From: Carposina sasakii
Lineage: Eukaryota > Arthropoda > Insecta > Lepidoptera > Carposinidae
DNA: 64,000 nt
Direction of reading: 5' to 3'
NCBI GenBank assembly: GCA_014607495.2
Contig: CP053163.1
Span: 6,118,716-6,182,715 of the forward strand
The position numbers were made by a program, and so were the translations under genes. The notes beneath the pieces were generated by a model. The model was not told the origin of the DNA. It searched no databases and worked only from the letters and a program-made list of their open reading frames with translations. Positions 47,980 to 57,094 of the stretch are shown in pieces. Each line of letters opens with the position of its first letter. The stretch's first letter is position 1.

Positions 47980-50403
47980 GTAAGTGCTTTTGTTAATAGA
48001 TTAGATCACAATCTTTTTGTTCTTACAACCTAATTGTCTCCGTATGAACGAGAGTGTATCTAATTGTAAAATTGTAGAGACACTCGCATTCAAACTGAGA
48101 CGCTCGAAGTGTACACTTGAACAGGGGCGGCTCGTGATATTTTTAGATGGGGGTTCACATATTTTTTTAATATGAGCGCATGCAAAATTACAGTTTGGAA
48201 ACGCCGCGCGTGTTCACTCCCTTACTGAATGACATGATGCAACCTCACTTTTATTAAAATTCAGATGACCTAATAAAACACATTAAAGACAATCATATCG
48301 CGTTCTAACTCTAACTAAGCGAAATCTAGTGGCCGCAAATGCAAACTACGAATTAATGTGAGCGGCGCTCCAGATTAGGCTAATTTTTTTGTACGAAATC
48401 TTCTGTTTCACGAGCCGGCCTATGTCGATATGTCTCTTTCGCACTCATCGAATACAGTACTAGGAATCTTACCAAATTTCGTTTTATTGGAGCGCGATCG
48501 CTAGCGCTCCATTCGATACATAGTATTACAACTTACTTGAGACGAACGCGTAGACACTTTTGTATAAACATAATAGAATTGAAAGATAATTATAATATTT
48601 GGTGCGGAGTAGAAATATAGACTGCCCATTTAATCTTCGTGGGTGGGAGTGCACTGCACCAGAGCTCCTTAGGACGAGCCGCCTCTGCACTTGAGTGTAC
48701 AGTGTATAATGTCGTAGTCTAAACTTACCATAAGATCCCACTGCAGATGTGCGACGCTCATCTATTTATTGAATAAAACCTTATTATTACAAACGTTTAC
48801 GATTAGGAGAAATATATATCTACTAAGTTTCGACGCTTATATGTTTTCGGAATATTATGGTGTAAGGATGATTTCAATTTGGCCGCAAGTAAGGGTTGCC
48901 AGCTGTTAAAATATTTACGGCTATATTTTGATAGGCAACCAAGTAGATTTATATTCTCCGAATCGTAAATGTTTGTAATAACTAATCAGGTTCTATCCAT
49001 TAAACAGATTAGCGTCTTACATCTGCAGTGGGATCTCATACTATTAGCCCATTGTTTACTGGGTCGGCGCAATATTCTTTCGAAACTCATATTAACAAGG
49101 ATATGGCTTTTCGGTATACGGCCGGCTGCGTGCCTGACGTCAACGCTCCTTGATTATAGTTACATATATAGTTACGTATATTAAAATCCGCACATGAAAT
49201 AAATTCAGTGGTAATTCTAAAAGTCGCACGACTTAACCTGGGATATCACCGCAGATACGCTAGTATTTTTATTTATATTTTCGATATTTCGATATGAGAG
49301 ATTCATGCAATAGTAAAAACATTCCCAAAAGAATAACTTCCCTAGCGTAAAAACTTTTCGAGATTTACACTTGGCCAAAAACGCTTCATAGGAATGGCTA
49401 CTATATTATGGACGTCACGCTAGAGTAACTTATATGCACATGAAAGAACTGTTGTTCGACAGCTATACATGTTGCATTTATATGTAAATATCACATAATG
49501 AAATTTGCTATAAATTATGCAGGTATGTAATGCGGAAATTGTGATGGGCACTCATTTTAAGGCTTATTGCTACCTTAATTGGACATTTAATTAAATTGTT
49601 ATTTTAAAAATATGTATGCTTTTAATAATTAATTCTGGTAAGCACAGAATAACATTCCAATCAAACTTAGTCATTATGCTTATTCTATAACATAAAGCCT
49701 CTGCTGAATGCACTGAATCTCGTGAAATACATATTATTGTTATATTATTTCAATTTGTGGTACCTACTCATATGTTAACCATCTGAGTAGGTCGTCAACC
49801 AACCAATATACATTTTTAATTTGTTAATCGCAATGTTTGCTTTCCGCGCCGATTGTACCTATCGGGCGGTTCTGAGTTAAATGGGCATATTGGTGATACT
49901 GTGATGTTTTTTTTGCATCACTTGTGACTCTCCATTATGGTTTATCAGGTAATTGAACTTATTTGAGAGCAACCGTTCATTCAATCACCTAAGTATTGGT
50001 AAAAATCTGATTTAAAAAAAATTAAATCAATATCTGAACATTATGGAATTTTCTTGCGAAAATTTTCAGTGGTTTTCGTCTCAGAGATTAGCATAATATA
50101 AATAATATTTGCCTGTCTGTCACTTACACCTTGTTTTTAAAGTTGATAAAGAAGATTGCATGTGTCACCCGCTTTATTTTTATAATGGATTTTAACACAC
50201 ACGTTGGTTCTAAAAAATCCATTTTGCAAATATTCTAGGATCGAGGATTAAAGTGGACATAAAACTGTAAAAAGATCCATCAATGGATTTTTACAATGGA
50301 TCTTAGTGGACCTAGGGCCATGGTGTATTATATTTTGTGGAAATATATCGTCATCCTTACTCTCAGCGGTAATTTTTACTTATATTAGATTGCTTTCCCT
50401 CAG
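47980..50403 (+). other. Intron between Ig2 and Ig3 exons
   Basis: 2.4-kb intron containing a complete hAT-like non-autonomous element (48122-48687), a copy of a retroposon family with the motif cggccggctgc (about 49030-49150) and otherwise unassigned AT-rich DNA. Confidence 0.7.
48122..48687. mobile_element. Non-autonomous hAT-like element
   Basis: The 566-bp element starts CAGGGGCGGCTCGTG and ends, on the other strand, with CAGAGGCGGCTCGTC. The flanks CACTTGAA (48114-48121) and CACTTGAG (48688-48695) are an 8-bp target duplication with one mismatch. No transposase frame. It lies in the intron between exons d and e. Confidence 0.85.
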
Positions 50404-50542
50404 TTCCACCATCAGTCGTGGTGGCCACGAAGGTTATAGGCGTGCCTACTGGGTCACACACAAGACTGGATTGTTTTGTGGAGGCCTATCCATACGCTAT
50501 CAATTACTGGTTGAAGAGTGGCGAGGAAATGATTCTACCTGG
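50404..50542 (+). CDS. DIP-like gene exon e: first half of Ig3
   Basis: Acceptor ttgctttccctcag, donor cctgg|gtaaga, phase 1 in and phase 2 out. It encodes FPPSVVVATKVIGVPTG, then SHTRLDCFVEAYPYAINYWL and KSGEEMILPG. The FPP linker, the cysteine of LDCFVEA and YPYAINYW (Ig3 core tryptophan) match the DIP family, whose third domain typically carries a C-x-x-E-A-(Y/F)-P motif followed by xINYW. Confidence 0.93.
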
Positions 50543-50567
50543 GTAAGAATAAATAAATATTCACGCT

Positions 50568-50792
50568 CTTCACAACAAATTGACCTAGTCCCACAGTAAG
50601 ATCCCTAAGGTCTTGGTATTGTGGGTAGGTACTAAGCAATATATAAATACATGGCAAATTATAGAAACATACATGACCCGAAACAAAGATTGATATTTAT
50701 CATATTATTATTTATGTTTGCACCTACCGGAATTCGAACCCAGGGCCTATGGCGCCGCAGGCAGGGCCGCTACATTAATTGGTCGTCAAAAA
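50568..50792 (-). repeat. tRNA-derived SINE (-)
   Basis: Reverse copy of the SINE at 38662-38880: box B complement ggaattcgaaccc near 50728-50742, catgacccgaaacaaaga, and ttgacctagtcccacagtaa at the tail. It lies in the intron within Ig3. Confidence 0.78.
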
Positions 50793-50839
50793 AACATGAT
50801 GATGATTGTATTTTAAATTAAATAAATAGTAATTAAATT

Positions 50840-50911
50840 GACCCGGTAGCTTAGTTGGTGAGAGCACTGCACGAAATGCGAGAGGTTGTGGGTTCGGGTC
50901 CCACTCGGGTG
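50840..50911 (+). repeat. tRNA-like sequence, probably a SINE head
   Basis: acccggtagcttagttggtg followed by agagcactgc (D-arm/box A) and a T-arm gtgggttcgggtcccac; the ends acccg and cgggt can pair. The anticodon stem (actgc...gcgag) pairs poorly, so a functional tRNA is unlikely. Confidence 0.5.
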
Positions 50912-51227
50912 AAAATTTCTTTCATTTTTTAAAACATATTTATAAATAGCAATGATCCCGATTTGCAGAAAATTTATATTATTTGATGTTCCTTTACCTT
51001 TGTAAGTAAGATTATTATGAAGACGTGAAATTTCGCTTTTTTACAGTTGTAGCAGTGTTGCTCTTAATGAACTATCCGATATTATTTTTTATAGCCGCTT
51101 TTTCGAAGGGTGAAAATGATGTGGTGTCTATAAAGTTTTAGAAAATTACAGCAAATATTTGGCTATCTGAAAAATCGGCCCTTATTTTAATACTATTATC
51201 TAAATCTCTTTAATATTTTTTTATCAG

Positions 51228-51379
51228 GGTAAAACATGAAATATCAGAAGACCGAGTCTCCGCATACCAAGTCCGAATGATGTTAACTATTAAAGACTTC
51301 AGCACTGAAGACATGGGCACCTACACTTGTGTTTCTACTAACACTATTGGCAAAGCTGATGGCACTGTCAGACTTTATG
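51228..51379 (+). CDS. DIP-like gene exon f: second half of Ig3
   Basis: Acceptor tttttttatcag, donor tatg|gtgagc, phase 2 in and phase 1 out. It encodes VKHEISEDRVSAYQVRMMLT, then IKDFSTEDMGTYTCVSTNTI and GKADGTVRLY. EDMGTYTC closes the Ig3 disulfide, and NTIGKADGTVRLYE is the usual end of the third Ig domain in DIP and lachesin proteins (N-x-x-G-x-x-x-G-x-(I/V)-x-L-Y-E). Confidence 0.94.
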
Positions 51380-51633
51380 GTGAGCTCTAATAAAGTAGAA
51401 ACATGAAAAGAAGAAAAATAAAAAAGGGTGATCAGTCGATAGCTATTATCTAAGGACTAATTAAACGAACGACACTATTTTTTCCTCAAAAATTACAAAA
51501 AAGTCTGAAAATTTTGGACGTATTTGGAGCCGTAATTTTCAGTTGTTTTCGCCACAGATTAATGGTCTGAAGTCAATGTTTTGTCTTACTGTCACGAGCA
51601 TCCTATATTCCAGATCTATTAATATTTTTACAG

Positions 51634-51750
51634 AAATAAAAATAACAACAACTACGACAACGACTACAACGACCACCACGACAACTACCACAACTACGAC
51701 GACAACTACTCCAGTACCCCTCACCACTCCGGAGTACACCCCTCCGCCAA
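51634..51750 (+). CDS. DIP-like gene exon g: poly-threonine stalk
   Basis: Acceptor tatttttacag, donor ccaa|gtaaga, phase 1 in and phase 1 out. After completing the Ig3 end (EIKI) it encodes 22 consecutive threonines and then PVPLTTPEYTPPP. All four threonine codons are used (7 ACA, 6 ACT, 6 ACG, 3 ACC), so this is not a pure trinucleotide repeat. A Thr/Pro-rich linker after Ig3 is expected to be extended and O-glycosylated, acting as a mucin-like spacer from the membrane. DIP proteins usually have a shorter IxTPTT linker here, so the length is notable. Confidence 0.88.
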
Positions 51751-52259
51751 GTAAGAGCTATACCCCACATTTTTTACTATTAAGGGAGAAGTTACATGAT
51801 CTACTCCTTTTGTAATAGTAAAAAGACTCCTAGCCTAAGATCCTACTGCGAATGTACGACGTGCATCTGTTTAAGGCTCGAGCACACCGGATGCGTATGC
51901 GTGCACGTAAGCGTAGACGTACACGATATATAGAACTGTCACCGCTTGACGTCTACGCTTACGTGCACGCACATGCATCCGGTGTGCTCCAGCCTTAATT
52001 GAATAAAACCTTATTATAACAAACATTTACGATGCAGTGGGATCTCATACTATCCGGACTATTCATCTTACAATACCTATGAGTTTGTGTGAAATTCCTT
52101 TAATAAATGAAAATGAACCAAGTTTTCAACCCAAAATATTAAATAAACTCAACTGAAATCTCAGCATCCAACTGTTTTAATTATCTTAGAAATGAAAAAA
52201 GGAATACATTTTATCATAATAAAGACTGGTATGATTCTAATTAAATATTATGTTCATAG
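51751..52259 (+). other. Intron after the stalk exon
   Basis: 509-bp intron. A perfect-ended palindromic MITE flanked by TTAA occupies 51875-51994; the rest is unassigned. Confidence 0.7.
51875..51994. mobile_element. Palindromic MITE flanked by TTAA
   Basis: 120 bp with ~50-bp inverted arms: ggctcgagcacaccggatgc and its partner gcatccggtgtgctccagcc, followed inward by acgtaagcgtagacgt. TTAA lies immediately on both sides (51871-51874 and 51995-51998), consistent with piggyBac-type TTAA insertion, although the terminal bases are not the usual CCC. Confidence 0.72.
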
Positions 52260-52322
52260 GATTCGTTGTGCCTTTGCAACCAGCCGAGCAGAAATTTTAC
52301 ACACCAGATGTTTCGACATACG
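52260..52322 (+). CDS. DIP-like gene exon h: juxtamembrane linker
   Basis: Acceptor ttatgttcatag, donor tacg|gtaagg, phase 1 in and phase 1 out. It encodes a short linker, RFVVPLQPAEQKFYTPDVST followed by Y. There is no domain. It keeps the frame between the stalk and the terminal exon, and since it begins and ends in the same phase it could be skipped without a frameshift. It was assigned by splice sites and phase, not by homology. Confidence 0.75.
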
Positions 52323-53062
52323 GTAAGGTTCAAGGGAACTTTATTTTTTATTTGATTTAATACACCCGTCTGTCTTTTTTAAACAAAGTAGTGTTAGCTA
52401 TCTAAACCATTACTTTTATTAAAGTTGATTGTACAAACTGGTTCTAAGATGTATTTATCGTCACCCTGGATAATGGCCGATTTTTCCAAACGTCAGATAG
52501 CCTATCAGAAGAATAAAGTTGATACTGTCTCTATCATGATTAAGTTTTAGAGCAAGACAACATCAACTTTATTTTTCTAAATAGGCTATCTGACGTCTGA
52601 AAAATCGACCCTTAGTCAAACGCCAAGGAAATTACAAAAGTTGTTCATTAATTATTCCATAGTTTCTTTAAATACTGATTCTACAACCTTGGGCCTTAGA
52701 CAAACTAGCATTATATCTCGATCGAATCGATAGAGGTTAGTCGTCGAAACGTGTGCTCATTTTTGCAAATTCGTCAAATCACGTGATATAGTCTGACCGC
52801 TATTGGTGGGGAGGGTGTCGACAACAAACGTCAACGCGAAGCTGTTACATTTTCTGACTATCTGGCAATCGTGCTATTGCTGACGGTATTTACTAATACT
52901 TACCCCAGCCTAAAATTTTTACAACATTTAAAACAAATGAAAGACGTTGTAAATGTTTGAACCGCTAAACCATAACCAAAAAGGTTCCGTTGCAACCTTG
53001 CCATTTAGCGAGACGGCCCTCCTGGTTTAACTTCAGTCTCTCATAATTTTCTATTTCCCCAG
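52323..53062 (+). other. Last intron of the DIP-like gene
   Basis: 740-bp intron containing a hairpin MITE (52475-52611). No coding sequence seen. Confidence 0.7.
52475..52611. mobile_element. Hairpin MITE (ggccgatttttcc)
   Basis: Arms cgtcagatagcctatc and gataggctatctgacg-like sequence with flanking aataaagttgat / atcaactttatt form a ~50-bp inverted repeat. A partial copy is near 51170-51185. Confidence 0.65.
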
Positions 53063-53298
53063 ATACAATGCAAAACGTTATCGAGCAATCCGTCCTGGAC
53101 AATAATTGGCTACCAACTGCCGAATCTACGGGTTCCAGCGCCCAGCAAGCCTTACCAGTCCCCTACCTTACACTAATCTTGGTCTTGCCACATTTGAACA
53201 TATTTTCATTCATAGCTAGTTATTTAGTAACTATTTATAAGTTAGTACAGCATAAAAATTATATTAAAAGAGTCCAATTGTGTACAAGTTTAAGATGA
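53063..53298 (+). CDS. DIP-like gene terminal exon i: C-terminal membrane anchor
   Basis: Acceptor ctatttcccc-ag, phase 1 in; it ends at TGA. It encodes about 77 residues: a polar linker with a small-residue cluster (STGSSAQ, residues 405-411), a 25-residue hydrophobic segment from YLTLILVL to YLVTIY (418-442), and a 19-residue basic tail ending RVQLCTSLR. The small-residue cluster followed by a hydrophobic stretch fits a GPI-attachment signal, as known for DIP proteins. The charged tail after it is unusual for a GPI signal and would equally fit a single-pass transmembrane anchor. Confidence 0.85.
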
Positions 53299-53523
53299 TA
53301 AGTATGTAATTTATTTTTGTACGTCATGCTGTCAATTTCAATTAATTGAAAATAATCTTTATTTTGTTATTAATTCCTCTTGTTTAAAAAAAAAAATCGG
53401 CATAATTTAATCTCTAATCACTGAAACGCATATCAGTAATGTTATTGGGTAATTAAAATATTGTAAAAATGCTTTGAACATAACTAACAGCTTTTTATAT
53501 TTACCTATAGTTGAGCTTTATTG

Positions 53524-53529
53524 AATAAA
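53524..53529 (+). promoter_or_regulatory. Candidate poly(A) signal of the DIP-like gene
   Basis: First canonical AATAAA after the stop codon, giving a 3' UTR of roughly 250 bp. A second AATAAA lies at 54590-54595 and would give a 1.3-kb 3' UTR. Sequence alone does not show which is used. Confidence 0.5.
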
Positions 53530-54589
53530 TCAATGAATTCTATTTGTAAAATATGTACCTACCTAAAGAGATTTGATAAATTTCTTACGTACCTACAACT
53601 TGTACTTTGTATTTATATTCTGAGGTTGATCAGTGATTTTGAAAAAAAGTAAGCTATTGGTTCTGACATAATAGCGGCCGTATGAAGGAAAAAAGCCGTA
53701 TTCAGGTCTAAATGGCCACTATATGACTGCAGCGTTAAACCAAAGCTTTACCCACTTAGCAATAGACATTTACTTATTTATTTATTTGGGACAGTTAACA
53801 ATTGTATACAAAAACATAGTTAGGTATTGTTTTTAAAGTATAAATAAGTACACAGTCCACTACACTATCCACAAGTTACTTAAAAGAAAGTTATACAAGA
53901 CTATACTACACTGATGAGATAGCACCACCATGGATGCTGCAAAACCAACAAGCTCATACATACATTGATTGATAGCGCTTACAATTGACTCCTTAACAAC
54001 TAAGTAGTAACTGATATGTAAGTGTCATAATAAAAAATAATAATAAAAAAAACAGAAAATTTGTACTAACATTGTAGCAGAATATGTTATGAATCTCTTA
54101 AATTTTTATAACAGTGGGAGATCAATATGAGACTTCTTCCGCGTGGCCTACACAATGTAGTCCTACGGAATGTAATGTATATTCTTCTTCATACTCCCAA
54201 CTGTAATGTCCAAAATTTCAAGATAATTGGTTAAATTGGTAAATAAAGCGTGAGGAAACAAACTTAATAATTTATAATATTAGTTGGGATTGTGTTTTCA
54301 GAACAAAAATACTCAAATTAGTTTCAAAACTATATGCTCAGAAAACTCAACAATTTTGCTGCTCAATACGGCTAAAGTTATTTCTTATTACGTTCACAAA
54401 ATTATTGTATACTTGTTTGCGTAAAAGTTATGCTGAAGTAAGCGTTAATTAGTTCTAAGAAATGTTATGTAAATATTGGAAATAACTTCGAATAATTTAG
54501 ATAGTAAGTTTAGATTAGATATTAATTTATTTATCAAATCAATACGTTCTGTACATAATGTGAAAATTAATATGAGTAAGAAACCATAA

Positions 54590-54595
54590 AATAAA
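54590..54595 (+). promoter_or_regulatory. Alternative distal poly(A) signal
   Basis: AATAAA followed by a T-rich stretch and the downstream sequence ttattcttatttctc. It could serve the DIP-like gene as a distal site. Confidence 0.35.
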
Positions 54596-55383
54596 AGTTT
54601 TTAATTATTTACCTGTTTTATTCTTATTTCTCACTTGCTCTCTAGACACGTCACTGCTTGCTCTACATAATGGGGGTGGTTATCAACATGGTAACAAAAG
54701 AACATCAGTATAGGTCAAATTTTAACTTTTGAATACATAGCTATATTCGGTAAGTGATATATCATTACCAAAATTCCATGTCCATCAAAGGAACCTTATA
54801 TAAAATACTGGTTTCTCTTAGGTATATGTATATCTTTTCTAGTCCAAGGTGAAGACTATTGCCGGCCATAATAACACCACTAACAATAATCATCATCTTT
54901 CTGTTAATACAGAATAGTTTTTTTTTAAGAACGGTTTTGAGTGCTTTCCTAGGCACGAGCTAAGTGAAAATTTTACTACATTGAAATCTGTCATCCATGC
55001 ATCCGGATCTTTATGATTCAGCAGTTCTGTCTATATAATCATGTGTATGTATGTATGTATGTCTTCTGGAATGATATTGAGGGGACTTTCACTAGCAGAT
55101 AGCTGATGTAGGTAATAATGAGTAACATAGACTAACGGAAATGACCAATTTTGACGAAATTTAATTGGCAGGTAGCTCAACTTTGTATATTCAAATTTTA
55201 AATAGTAGTTTAGCTTACAGTATACAAAAGTTTTTTTTATAGTAGCGCGATATATTCTGATAGTCTATAATGTACACACAAACATTGAACAATTTAGTGA
55301 CTTCACATAGTTACACAGATAATGAACAAGGCACTGCCTATTATCATTGCTAATTTCGCAACAAGTAATTATTTGCTAAATGT

Positions 55384-55471
55384 ATTAAAGTAAAATAATA
55401 AACTAATAGCATAAACTATATTTTAATTTTAGTGTATATTTTATGCTATTAGTTGATTATTTTACTTTAAT
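55384..55471. repeat. AT-rich perfect-arm palindrome
   Basis: attaaagtaaaataat pairs with attattttactttaat, and ctaatagcataaa with tttatgctattag, around a short AT loop. Confidence 0.65.
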
Positions 55472-55517
55472 TTTAAGTGGTTTAGTCGCACTGCTCACTC
55501 TCAGCTATAGGTCCTTA

Positions 55518-55656
55518 GGCTGCCTGTTCACCGGAGCGGAAAAATTGAGAAATCTTAACCAATAGCGTTGTAAATATAAAATATCAGCTCAGCTCAATTC
55601 CTGAAATCCTTTTGGTTAATATATCTCCGTTTCTCCGCTCCAGTGAACAGGCAGTT
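55518..55656. mobile_element. Hairpin MITE (ctgcctgttcaccggagcgg)
   Basis: Left arm ctgcctgttcaccggagcgg and right arm ccgctccagtgaacaggcag, continued inward by aaatcttaaccaa / ttggttaatat. About 135 bp. Confidence 0.68.
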
Positions 55657-55711
55657 CAAGAAAACGACCAACTATCGGCGATTTATTCATTTAAGAAACG
55701 TACAAAAGACA

Positions 55712-56564
55712 TGTATATGTCGTGGCCATATTGTTAAATTGATCATTTCATGAAATGGTCGAGCATTTCATGAAGTGGTCGCATTTCATGAAGTGGCCAA
55801 TTCAATTTGACCAGATCGTTAAATCGTCTACATTTCACGATTTTGTCATCCACGTTTGGCCAAATCGTATTAACAGGGTGTCCATAAAATCCGAATGTGG
55901 TAAGAGCTTATATAAATAATATATACCGTACACCATATATAAGTATACCATAAGGTATGATGGTATGATTTTTTTTGCTATTATTTATGTGATATTTTCA
56001 CAATATAATATTTAAAAACATAAAAGACTTTACAAAAGCGATTCGCATCTGGCACATCGCCGGACGCTGCCTGGGCACGCTCGCTCCGCTCGCTCGGCTC
56101 GTGCGTCATTTGTCATAGTCTAACCTAACCTAACCTAACCTATCGTAATCTAAGGTTTTTGTTTAACAATATTATTATAAACCACCATTAAGTCTAATAT
56201 ACATTATACAATATAACACACTATCCGTGAACTTCTTCTGCATAGTCACCCTACTCTCTTTAATTTGTTTTATAACCTAAAAAGAAAAATCCGCCATCTT
56301 CACACATAAATAAAACGCGCGCAGCGCCTCTACCGGTGATTCATGTAACTATTTTACGATATGATCAATAATCTTGACCACTTCATGAAATGATCGGGCG
56401 TTTAGTTGCCCATATCGAGAAACGATTTTTAATCATCGATCTGCCCAAACCATATCATGATGTGGCCAATAGACAGTTGAACTTTTCATGAAATGCGACC
56501 ATTTCATAAAATGCTCGACCATTTCATGAAATGATCAATTCTACGATATGGCCACGACATATAC
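55712..56564. mobile_element. Element with long inverted ends of repeated ATTTCATGAAATGG palindromes
   Basis: Left end tgtatatgtcgtggccatat and right end atatggccacgacatataca are inverted, followed on both sides by three iterations of a palindromic module (tgatcatttcatgaaatgg, cgagcatttcatgaa, cgcatttcatgaa). The inverted region is roughly 90 bp. The interior includes a CpG-rich patch (56040-56110), a (CCTAA) run (56122-56141) and a second, weaker cluster of the module around 56375-56400. I see no protein-coding frame, and I could not assign a superfamily. Confidence 0.62.
56122..56141. repeat. Short telomere-type (CCTAA) run
   Basis: ctaacctaacctaacctaac gives about four units of CCTAA, the complement of the TTAGG telomeric repeat typical of insects. 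It lies inside the element at 55712-56564. Confidence 0.7.
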
Positions 56565-56930
56565 AATAGGATACATACAATAACTCGGGTGAAGAATTTT
56601 TTCGTTTCTTTATATTATTTATTCTAATAATTTTTATAACATACAATAATAGTTTCTCACTGACAGTTCATGTTGCTGGCGACCGATGGATGACTTGTTT
56701 TACCAGTCTTGTCGCTACAAGAGCTCACATATAGGTAGATAACTGGCTCAGCGATGTTCACTCGTTTGGTCAATTCTCTACAGACTAGTGCGTTTTCTAA
56801 TATGTTTTTTATACAATAGTAAGTAGGCATTTACTAACTTTCTGGCCATCTAACACTAGCTCGATATCCTATTTTTTTAAACTACACTCATATACCTTTG
56901 ACATACTCGTAAGCCTGGTAGAACAGGTAG

Positions 56931-57079
56931 TGTAGTGTATTGAATAAATGCACAGCGCTCGGTGGTGGGGCGCGCGCGTGTCAGACATTAGACCGCGGGG
57001 CATCGTACCACGCGGGTGTGTGGCTAAGGGTATTAATATTGTTTATATTTCCCTACGAGACATTTCCCAAAACAGTACA
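56931..57079 (+). repeat. 5' LTR (149 bp)
   Basis: Starts TGTAGTGTATTGAATAAATG and ends CAGTACA with TGTA/TACA inverted ends. It contains AATAAA near its start and a GC-rich core (gcgctcggtggtggggcgcg). Confidence 0.93.
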
Positions 57080-57080
57080 G

Positions 57081-57094
57081 TGGCGACCCTGCAA
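57081..57094 (+). other. Candidate primer-binding site
   Basis: tggcgaccctgcaa starts two bases after the 5' LTR end and begins with the TGG expected for priming by a tRNA 3' CCA end. The tRNA was not identified. Confidence 0.5.

Larger units (their letters stand above)
50543..51227 (+). other. Intron within Ig3, containing SINE and tRNA-like sequences
   Basis: 685-bp intron. It contains a reverse-oriented tRNA-derived SINE (about 50568-50792) and, 50 bp later, a separate tRNA-like segment (50840-50911). The remainder is AT-rich with a fragment of a hairpin MITE near 51170. Confidence 0.75.
21113..53529 (+). other. DIP/lachesin-like cell-surface immunoglobulin gene (gene span, 5' end missing)
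   Basis: Nine exons with AG/GT borders and compatible phases join into one open frame of 461 residues plus TGA. The order is Ig1 (cysteines about residues 48 and 109, W60), Ig2 (C152, W164, C207), Ig3 (C250, W262, C307), a 22-Thr stalk and a hydrophobic C-terminus. The motifs DRGCYMCQINT, IASNDVPPSVSKRI and EAYPYAINYW are hallmarks of the Dpr-interacting proteins, neuronal adhesion receptors that bind Dpr proteins and guide synaptic partner choice in flies; automated insect annotations often call them lachesin-like. N-glycosylation sequons occur at NVT, NTS and NLT. The first exon begins in codon phase 1, so at least one upstream exon with the signal peptide is missing. Which DIP orthologue this is cannot be decided here. 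The end given is the first AATAAA after the stop. Confidence 0.9.
53299..56930. other. 3' UTR and flank of the DIP-like gene, up to the LTR element
   Basis: Holds two candidate poly(A) signals, a retroposon-like stretch at about 53760-54010, the palindromes at 55384-55656 and the module element at 55712-56564. The rest (54020-55380) is AT-rich and unassigned. Confidence 0.6.

Noticed and set aside
50840..50911. Functional tRNA gene
   Set aside because: D- and T-arms are plausible but the anticodon stem pairs poorly, and related sequences typically head SINEs.
51539..51739. Minus-strand poly-valine open frame
   Set aside because: It is the antisense of the ACN threonine run in exon g.
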